From assembly GCA_003523545.1 (NCBI GenBank), contig DQAM01000345.1, forward strand, positions 843-6,157: DNA of 5,315 nucleotides. Reading direction: 5' to 3'. Of the stretch, positions 1 to 5,315 are shown one piece after another. The stretch is from Dysgonomonas sp. (GTDB lineage: Bacteria > Bacteroidota > Bacteroidia > Bacteroidales > Dysgonomonadaceae). The notes under the pieces were generated by a model. That model did no database searches and was not told the DNA's origin. It saw only the letters and a list, made by a program, of their open reading frames with translations. Position numbers and translations under genes: made by a program. Position 1 is the stretch's first letter; every line of letters begins with the position of its first letter.

Positions 1-2850
1 CGATAATAAGTTGTATATCGCTTTTTTAAATTGATTTTTATCGATAAATACCGTTATTTCTTCTTCATGCGGGAATTCAAATTTATATGATATATTGTGT
101 TTTTTAGCATACTCGGTAAAAGCCTGGTATATATCCATAATATAATCAGGTAAATACACTTCTTCTACTTTCAGATCGTAGTATCCTTGTTCCTGCTTTC
201 TGAAATCCAGTAATTCGGAAATAAGTCCTCTCATGTGCGAAGCATTGTTCAAAACTTTGGATATCTTATCTTTTAGATTGTGTTCCAGATTTTTTGTATT
301 TAATAATGATTCGGTCTGAGCGATTATAAGGGTAAGCGGTGTCCTTAGTTCATGAGAAATATTAGTAAAGAATTTGAACTTCATCTGGTTCAACTTTTCG
401 TTCTGCTCCTTTTCTTTCCTTTCCATCTCCAATGCCGAATTGATTTGTGACCTCCATACAAAAAAACGTATGATTCCGACGATGGTGGTAAGGAATAAAA
501 TCAGATATATGATGTAGGCCAGTGCTGTTTTGTAGAGAGGGGGACTGATATTTATTCTGAGGGCTTGTATTTTTACACCTTCATTATTTATCTGCGGGTT
601 TATTTCCCTTAATAAAAGATTGTATTCACCCGGATTGATATTTGTATAAATAATAGTGTTGGAAGATGCGCGATTCCATTCACTGTCGAAGTTTTCAAGC
701 TTATATTCGTAATTCAGTATATCTGCCTGGGAGTAGTTGGATGTAGCGTATTCAATAGCTATGTTATTCTGATTGTATTTAAGGTTTATTTCACTACAAA
801 AAGGAAGCGTTTGTCTTAAAACATTTGTACCGTCTCCGGGACAAACATATTTGTTGTTAATGAATAATTTATCGAAATAAACAGAATAGTCGGTCGTGGT
901 AATGTTGATTAATTTGGATTCATTAACAGATGCCATTCCATTGGTTCCTCCTATAAATATTTCATTATTTCTTGTAATATAAGCACTACTTCCTTCGAAA
1001 AAACCAGTTATAGGAAAATTATTGGGAGAACGGTAGATCGTATTCTTTCTTTTAGGGTCAAATATCGAAAATCCGTCGTTATGTAATAACATAAGATTGC
1101 CTGCCGGAAGTTCAGAAATATAATAGCAGAAATTACTGATTTGACTCTTATTTTCTTCTGTATAATTCTCGAAGCTGTCTGTTTCCGGACAATAACGGAA
1201 TAATCCGGAGCCTATTGTGCCGAAAAATAAATCTCCGTTTTTGGTTTCCAAAATAGAAGTTATCCGGAATTTTCCGATAGAATTCGGATTATTTTTTTCA
1301 TAAGTATATTCCTTAATTTCTAGCGTATTAAGATCGATTCTCCTCAATGTGGATATTGAGGAAAACCAGAGCCGGTTTTCCTTATCTATATGAAATTGAT
1401 AAATGAATTTACTGTTTATAATGGTGTTCAGTTCTTTATCCTCACTGAATGGCTTAAAAACCTCCTCATTTATTTCCATTCGTGAAAGTCCCTCTCTGGT
1501 AAGAAATATCAGACTGTTTTTATATTTCTTTATATCGCGGATAGAATAATCGGGCAGTGTTTGTTTCGTTGAAAGACTTGGTCTGATGATTTTGTAATTG
1601 TTAGTATTAATATCGAAAATACATAGCCCCCCATTATGTATTCCTAAATACAATTTATTGCTGGACGGTTCAAAATAGATTGCTTTAAGATTGTATCTGC
1701 TGACAGACTCAAAATCGTATCCGTCATACAAATAGCGGGAGAACTGACGGCTATCCAGGTTTAAGCGGTTTAATCCTCCTCCCTCTGTGCATATCCACAA
1801 ATTCCCGTTATTATCTTCGGCCATTTTTCCAACAAAAGGAAAACTCAGGTTGTTATTTCCGGTTGAACTCGCATTATAAAATTGGAATATATCATATTCG
1901 GGGTTGAAATAATTTACACCTCCGAAATATGTTCCGATCCATAACGTACCTTGCTTATCATTATAAATGGAAAATACGGAGGAATGGCTTAGGCTGTGAG
2001 GCTGGGTATCGTCATGTATATAATTTGTCCATTTTTCAGTTTCCGGGTCGAAACTGTTAAGCCCGAAAAAAGTTCCGATCCATATTATTCCTGCATCGTC
2101 TTCAATAATTGTTCGTACTTGATTGTTGGATATTGAATTTTGTCCCGGTATGTGGTAATGATGGGCCAGTAACTTACCTTCTTCATTAAATTTATAGACA
2201 CCGTCATCGTAGGTGCCGGCCCATACGTTATTGTTCTTATCTAAATAGATAGTGTTTATAGTAATGCCCTGTAGAAAATTATTTTTTTTCGATTCTTTAC
2301 CGGAAGGATCGATGAGTTTGAGTCCTCTACGGCCTCCTATCCATACTTTGTTATCATCTGATACTGCCAAAACCGATGCTGTTCCTTCATCATTGTTCTG
2401 AGAAGAGTAAAGAGAAATACCCTCATCAGAATAAGTGAAGATGCCTTCGTTTGTAGCGATCCACAATTTCCCATTCTTGTAAAAAATCTCGTTGACGTTA
2501 TTATCTAAGACTGCATGAAATTTTTCTTCTGCTATTTTATATTCAACAAGGTCATAATCTGCTTTAATATATATAGATCCCTTCTTATTGCCGGTTATAG
2601 CCATGATATTGTTTTTGGTAAGTCCGGGATATTTTTCCGAAGACCTGAATATCTGGGTCTCTTTACCGTTATATCTGCATAATCCTTCAATGGTACCGAA
2701 CCACATTGCGCCAGTCTCATCCTGATAGATGGACATTATATTTATTTGAGGCAGCCCTTGTGTGTTTCCCAGATGGTTGAAATATATATTCCCGCAAAAA
2801 CAAGGCAATATAAATAAAGCAACGGCTATATAAGTGAATATGTATTTCAT
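1..2850 (-). CDS. Hybrid two-component system sensor/regulator (HTCS), 3' end missing
   Basis: Sensor-kinase half of an HTCS, the one-protein regulators of Bacteroidota PULs. The frame is open for 950 codons from the ATG at 2850 to the window edge; an in-frame TAG at 2868-2866 lies upstream. Residues 4-19 are hydrophobic (signal peptide or anchor). Residues ~35-650 carry repeated propeller-blade motifs (Reg_prop type): MWFGTIEGL 49-57, LWIATNEGI 129-137, VWIGGRRGL 169-177, IWIGTFFGL 256-264, LWIGTYFGG 303-311, LFFGTIGSGL 541-550. At least a dozen blades are visible, fitting two periplasmic propellers. A Y_Y_Y-like domain (~700-770) is followed by one membrane helix (~774-798), a charged linker, and the DHp H-box FFTNISHELRTPL with phosphoacceptor His833. 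The N-box begins at ~939 and is cut off. The family usually runs to ~1300-1400 residues, so the rest of the ATPase, the receiver and the AraC-type HTH should lie beyond position 1. No frameshift was seen. The ligand is unknown; divergence from susC suggests it controls that operon. Confidence 0.96.
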   Translation of the reverse strand, partial: MKYIFTYIAVALFILPCFCGNIYFNHLGNTQGLPQINIMSIYQDETGAMWFGTIEGLCRYNGKETQIFRSSEKYPGLTKNNIMAITGNKKGSIYIKADYDLVEYKIAEEKFHAVLDNNVNEIFYKNGKLWIATNEGIFTYSDEGISLYSSQNNDEGTASVLAVSDDNKVWIGGRRGLKLIDPSGKESKKNNFLQGITINTIYLDKNNNVWAGTYDDGVYKFNEEGKLLAHHYHIPGQNSISNNQVRTIIEDDAGIIWIGTFFGLNSFDPETEKWTNYIHDDTQPHSLSHSSVFSIYNDKQGTLWIGTYFGGVNYFNPEYDIFQFYNASSTGNNNLSFPFVGKMAEDNNGNLWICTEGGGLNRLNLDSRQFSRYLYDGYDFESVSRYNLKAIYFEPSSNKLYLGIHNGGLCIFDINTNNYKIIRPSLSTKQTLPDYSIRDIKKYKNSLIFLTREGLSRMEINEEVFKPFSEDKELNTIINSKFIYQFHIDKENRLWFSSISTLRRIDLNTLEIKEYTYEKNNPNSIGKFRITSILETKNGDLFFGTIGSGLFRYCPETDSFENYTEENKSQISNFCYYISELPAGNLMLLHNDGFSIFDPKRKNTIYRSPNNFPITGFFEGSSAYITRNNEIFIGGTNGMASVNESKLINITTTDYSVYFDKLFINNKYVCPGDGTNVLRQTLPFCSEINLKYNQNNIAIEYATSNYSQADILNYEYKLENFDSEWNRASSNTIIYTNINPGEYNLLLREINPQINNEGVKIQALRINISPPLYKTALAYIIYLILFLTTIVGIIRFFVWRSQINSALEMERKEKEQNEKLNQMKFKFFTNISHELRTPLTLIIAQTESLLNTKNLEHNLKDKISKVLNNASHMRGLISELLDFRKQEQGYYDLKVEEVYLPDYIMDIYQAFTEYAKKHNISYKFEFPHEEEITVFIDKNQFKKAIYNLLS

Positions 2851-2879
2851 TGTATACCCGATCAACTAATTATTAAATA

Positions 2880-2912
2880 CAAAAGTAACAATTATTAAGC
2901 AATAGCCTCATA
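2880..2912 (-). promoter_or_regulatory. Candidate promoter of the HTCS gene
   Basis: Read on the minus strand, TACTTTTG at 2887-2880 matches the Bacteroides -7 consensus TAnnTTTG exactly. A weak -33 element TATG (consensus TTTG) sits at 2912-2909, 21 bp upstream, within the usual spacing. Transcription would begin near 2873, giving a leader of about 20-25 nt before the ATG at 2850. The -33 match is only 3 of 4, so the call rests mainly on the -7 box and its position. Confidence 0.5.
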
Positions 2913-2945
2913 GTTTACTTATATTGTTATTTGCTTTTGTTTACC

Positions 2946-2968
2946 TTTTTTAATTAATAATTAAAAAA
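2946..2968. repeat. AT-only palindrome between the divergent promoters
   Basis: Arms TTTTTTAATTA (2946-2956) and TAATTAAAAAA (2958-2968) are exact reverse complements around one central A. It sits just upstream of the HTCS promoter and about 60 bp from the operator. It might be an UP-element-like A/T tract, a binding site, or simply a by-product of very AT-rich sequence. The palindrome is certain; any role is not. Confidence 0.4.
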
Positions 2969-3029
2969 ATGGCTGAATTGTATAAGTCTTTTATAATTAG
3001 CCTTATATGTTTTTTAGCCTATTTCTTAT

Positions 3030-3067
3030 GGTACAAAAATACCCCCAAAACGGTACAAAAAATACCC
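3030..3067 (+). promoter_or_regulatory. Direct-repeat operator, probable HTCS binding site
   Basis: Two near-identical copies: GGTACAAAAATACCC at 3030-3044 and GGTACAAAAAATACCC at 3052-3067, differing by one extra A. They start 22 bp apart, about two helical turns, so both would face the same side of the DNA. Tandem direct repeats are the usual target of AraC-family domains, which form the C-terminus of HTCS proteins. The second copy ends 20 bp before the -7 box at 3088, where a -33 element would lie, as expected for an activator overlapping that position. Each copy also has GGTA/TACC ends that are inverted relative to each other. That the neighbouring HTCS binds here is inferred. Confidence 0.7.
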
Positions 3068-3087
3068 TCATCATCGTTTTTGTAAGA

Positions 3088-3095
3088 TAATTTTG
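3088..3095 (+). promoter_or_regulatory. Candidate -7 box of the susC promoter
   Basis: TAATTTTG matches the Bacteroides -7 consensus TAnnTTTG. No good -33 TTTG lies 19-21 bp upstream; that place is taken by the second operator repeat, which fits a promoter that needs an activator. Transcription would start at about 3102, leaving a leader of about 445 nt before the susC-like ATG. No other full TAnnTTTG match was seen on the plus strand between here and 3547. Confidence 0.5.
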
Positions 3096-3217
3096 TAAGG
3101 TTAATTGAGTTGATCTAAATGAAAATGCAGTACACGCAGAATGTATTTATGTGTTATTTATTTAATAAAATAACGATATTTTTTACAATTTTTTCATCTG
3201 AAAATTTGTATGTTAAC

Positions 3218-3297
<80 letters not shown>

Positions 3298-3308
3298 TTA
3301 TATTTCCA

Positions 3309-3329
3309 TATCCCCCGGGATACTTTTTT
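3309..3329 (+). terminator. Terminator-like short hairpin with T6 tract in the leader
   Basis: TATCCC (3309-3314), CC, GGGATA (3317-3322) is followed after one C by six T (3324-3329). The realistic RNA form is a 5-bp stem TATCC/GGATA with a four-base loop. This is a short stem for an intrinsic terminator, but the T tract follows directly. If used, it would end leader transcripts before susC and act as an attenuator. Confidence 0.25.
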
Positions 3330-3354
3330 CCTATACCATAATATTACTGAAATA

Positions 3355-3383
3355 CCTGCTGTTTCCCGCTATAGCAGGGTTTT
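3355..3383 (+). other. Leader hairpin followed by GTTTT
   Basis: CCTGCTGT (3355-3362) pairs with ATAGCAGG (3371-3378) through eight pairs, one of them G-U, around an eight-base loop. GTTTT (3379-3383) follows. The stem is the most GC-rich in the leader. It could be a weak terminator or a structural element; nothing known was recognised. Confidence 0.35.
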
Positions 3384-3392
3384 CCTATATCG

Positions 3393-3419
3393 TATCCTAT
3401 AGTTTTTAACTGTAGGATA
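3393..3419 (+). other. Leader hairpin, 10-bp stem
   Basis: TATCCTATAG (3393-3402) pairs with CTGTAGGATA (3410-3419) through ten pairs, the single mismatch in DNA being a G-U wobble in RNA, with loop TTTTTAA. No T tract follows, so it does not look like a terminator. The TATCC/GGATA arms recall those of the hairpin at 3309-3322. Confidence 0.4.
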
Positions 3420-3547
3420 TATTTCTATATGTATAAACTAAATAAATATGAGAGAAGTGGCATGAAAAACTAATTAAAAAAGCAAATCTAATCTGAATAT
3501 GAAAAGTTATCTGAAACAATCGATTGTTAACTTAAAATGAATTATTT

Positions 3548-5315
3548 ATGAAAGTTATTCAAAGACGAAAGAAAAGCCTGAAAACATTCCAAGGCATTTT
3601 ATTAATGATTTTTTGCCTGATGCCTCTAGCGGCCTTAGCGCAAACCTATACCGTGACAGGTACTGTTACGGATAAAAATAGGGAAGCCCTTATCGGTGTG
3701 AGTGTAGCCGCAAAGGGAACTACTATGGGTACTAATACGGACATAGATGGTAAGTTTACCTTAAACGTACCCGATAATTCGATATTGGTATTTTCCTATA
3801 TCGGATATAATACTCAAGAAATAAGAGTTACTTCGGCAACTCCGCTCAATGTAGTGATGGAGGAAACGGCCGCACTTCTCGACGAAGTTGTGGTAGTCGG
3901 TTACGGTGTACAGAAAAAAGTTAATCTTACCGGATCGGTTGCCGCCGTAAATTCTGAAAAACTGGAAAGCCGTTCGGCTCCAAACCTTTCGACTATGCTG
4001 ACCGGATTGGCTTCGGGTGTGACAGTACGTCAGGGTTCGGGAAATCCCGGTAGTGACGGAGCTAACATCCGTATTCGGGGTATCGGTACTTTTGATGGTA
4101 ATTACCGTTCACCTTTGATAATAATTGATGGTGCAGAGGGTGATATGAATTCTTTGAACCCCGAAGATGTCGAAAGCGTGAGTGTACTTAAAGATGCTGC
4201 TTCTGCTGCAATCTACGGTTCACGCGGCGCAAATGGTGTAATATTGGTTACTACCAAAAAGGGAAGGAAGAATGCTGCTCCGAGAGTAACTTATACCGGT
4301 ATTTTCTCACGCACTACTGCTAGCAGGGTATTGGATCTTATGTACGACTATGCCGATTATATGGAAATGTACAATATGGCTGAATTTTCCGTTAATCCTA
4401 AAGTCAACAGCAATTACGATGCAGAAGAGATTGCGGCATGGAGAGCAGCCAAATCGGATCCGAACGGAATATATACCGATCCCGATAACGGGAATCAGGT
4501 TCCTAATTATCTTGCATATCCTAATACCAATTGGAGTGATATTCTTTTTGCTCCTACTCATTCCCAGCAGCATACTCTTTCAATATCGGGCGGTGGTGAG
4601 AATAGTAATTATCTGATGTCCATGAATTATTATGAGGCTCCGGGTACACTTGAAAATACGGGAATAGACCGTTTCAATGTACGTGTGAACTTAGAGAGCC
4701 AGATTACTAATTTCCTGAAGATAGGAACTCAGACTTATGCTATGCGTCAGCGTAAAGATCCAGGTAATCTCGACCAGGTAAATACATATCGTCTTCAGAC
4801 TGTGGGCGGTATCGTTCCTATCCATGACGGAAAATACGGAGGTCCTGAAAGTCCCAGGGAAAAGAATGATGTCCGCAATCCTATCCGCGATGTAAATGCT
4901 GTCGGAGGAAAAAATACGACTACCCGTATTAATACAACCTGGTATGCCCAGGCCGAGTTTTATAAAGGGCTTATCGGAAGGGCAAGTATAAATTATCAGA
5001 ATTTATTCTATGACAGCAAGACTTATTCACGACAATTAGATAGTTATTCTTTCCGCAAAGGTACAATATTGATACCCGGTACAACTCTTAATAATGCGAC
5101 AACGACACGTGCTTATGAAAAACGGGAGCAGTATACAGCAAACCTGACACTTAATTATAATACGACAATTGCGAGCGATCATGATATATCGGCAATGCTG
5201 GGTTACGAACAATTTTATTTTAACAGGTCGGGTGTAAGTGCCAGAAGAAAAGGATTGCTTAGTTTCGATATTCCTGATATAACTACAGGAGCTGATCTGG
5301 ATAGATCGGAAGAGC
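3548..5315 (+). CDS. SusC-like TonB-dependent outer-membrane transporter, 3' end missing
   Basis: Outer-membrane barrel that, with a SusD-like lipoprotein, imports oligosaccharides using TonB energy. The frame is open for 589 codons from the ATG at 3548 to the window end. Residues 1-31 are a signal peptide: basic start, hydrophobic core, likely cleavage after ALA (29-31). Residues 34-105 form the carboxypeptidase-D regulatory-like domain typical of SusC proteins. The TonB-box region DEVVVVGYG is at 112-120. The plug follows (~122-239), with RIRGIGT at 175-181 and the SusC signature YGSRGANGVILVTTKKG at 223-239. Barrel strands then begin. The family is usually ~1000 residues, so ~40% is missing, and a susD-like gene should follow outside the window. 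There is no Shine-Dalgarno sequence, as is normal in this phylum. Expression is probably switched on by the divergent HTCS through the repeats at 3030-3067. The last four or five codons (5303-5315) probably derive from sequencing adapter. The imported substrate cannot be told. Confidence 0.97.
   Translation, partial: MKVIQRRKKSLKTFQGILLMIFCLMPLAALAQTYTVTGTVTDKNREALIGVSVAAKGTTMGTNTDIDGKFTLNVPDNSILVFSYIGYNTQEIRVTSATPLNVVMEETAALLDEVVVVGYGVQKKVNLTGSVAAVNSEKLESRSAPNLSTMLTGLASGVTVRQGSGNPGSDGANIRIRGIGTFDGNYRSPLIIIDGAEGDMNSLNPEDVESVSVLKDAASAAIYGSRGANGVILVTTKKGRKNAAPRVTYTGIFSRTTASRVLDLMYDYADYMEMYNMAEFSVNPKVNSNYDAEEIAAWRAAKSDPNGIYTDPDNGNQVPNYLAYPNTNWSDILFAPTHSQQHTLSISGGGENSNYLMSMNYYEAPGTLENTGIDRFNVRVNLESQITNFLKIGTQTYAMRQRKDPGNLDQVNTYRLQTVGGIVPIHDGKYGGPESPREKNDVRNPIRDVNAVGGKNTTTRINTTWYAQAEFYKGLIGRASINYQNLFYDSKTYSRQLDSYSFRKGTILIPGTTLNNATTTRAYEKREQYTANLTLNYNTTIASDHDISAMLGYEQFYFNRSGVSARRKGLLSFDIPDITTGADLDRSEE
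5303..5315 (+). other. Probable Illumina adapter remnant at the contig end
   Basis: The last 13 bases, AGATCGGAAGAGC, are identical to the stem shared by the Illumina TruSeq read 1 and read 2 adapters. The window stops exactly where those two adapters diverge, which is where a graph assembler would break. The bases happen to keep the susC frame open (reading RSEE). They are best treated as artefact, so genomic sequence likely ends near 5302. Confidence 0.85.

Noticed and set aside
2863..2865. TTG as an alternative HTCS start
   Set aside because: The ATG at 2850 gives a normal signal/anchor start (MKYIF) and sits at a sensible distance from the promoter; the TTG would add five residues with no benefit.
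2997..3020. TTAGCCT repeated at 2997-3003 and 3014-3020
   Set aside because: A 7-base repeat 17 bp apart in AT-rich sequence is too short to support as a site.
4307..4573. Minus-strand 88-codon open frame
   Set aside because: It lies wholly inside the well-supported SusC-like coding region on the other strand and resembles nothing known; it is a shadow frame.
4350..4616. Plus-strand 88-codon open frame
   Set aside because: It overlaps the SusC-like gene in another frame, while the SusC frame is continuous and full of family motifs.
5060..5085. GGTACAATATTGATACCC followed by GGTACAAC, resembling the operator repeats
   Set aside because: It lies in SusC coding sequence (reading KGTILIPGTT), with different internal length and spacing from the operator copies; most likely coincidence.

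Overview
The window looks like a short assembled contig from a member of the Bacteroidota, probably Bacteroidales. It is AT-rich and carries the hallmark of a polysaccharide utilization locus (PUL): a hybrid two-component sensor/regulator (HTCS) gene transcribed away from a SusC-like TonB-dependent transporter gene. The start sites lack Shine-Dalgarno sequences, and the promoter-like elements have the Bacteroides form TAnnTTTG. Both genes run off the window ends.

Layout: 1-2850 (minus strand) is the first 950 codons of the HTCS: signal/anchor segment, periplasmic beta-propellers, Y_Y_Y domain, membrane helix and histidine-kinase core, cut off in the N-box. Region 2851-3547 is a gene-free divergent regulatory region. 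It holds a candidate HTCS promoter (minus strand, about 2880-2912), an AT palindrome (2946-2968), a pair of direct repeats spaced 22 bp start to start that look like the HTCS operator (3030-3067), and a matching -7 box (3088-3095). After these comes an apparent 5' leader of about 445 nt, with a 47-bp (AG)n microsatellite (3229-3275) flanked by an imperfect inverted repeat and followed by three potential hairpins. From 3548 to the end (plus strand) is the first 589 codons of the SusC-like transporter: signal peptide, carboxypeptidase-D-like domain, TonB box, plug and the start of the barrel.

How it would work (inference from known HTCS/SusCD systems): the periplasmic propellers sense a glycan breakdown product. 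The kinase and C-terminal response-regulator/AraC part (outside the window) then bind the direct repeats and switch on susC and the downstream susD and enzyme genes, also outside the window. The substrate cannot be told from this sequence.

The points most worth a second look are the AG microsatellite in the susC leader (a possible slippage-variable switch, or an assembly join), the operator/promoter geometry, the hairpin-rich leader, and the last 13 bases. Those bases are identical to the common Illumina TruSeq adapter stem and are probably not genomic.
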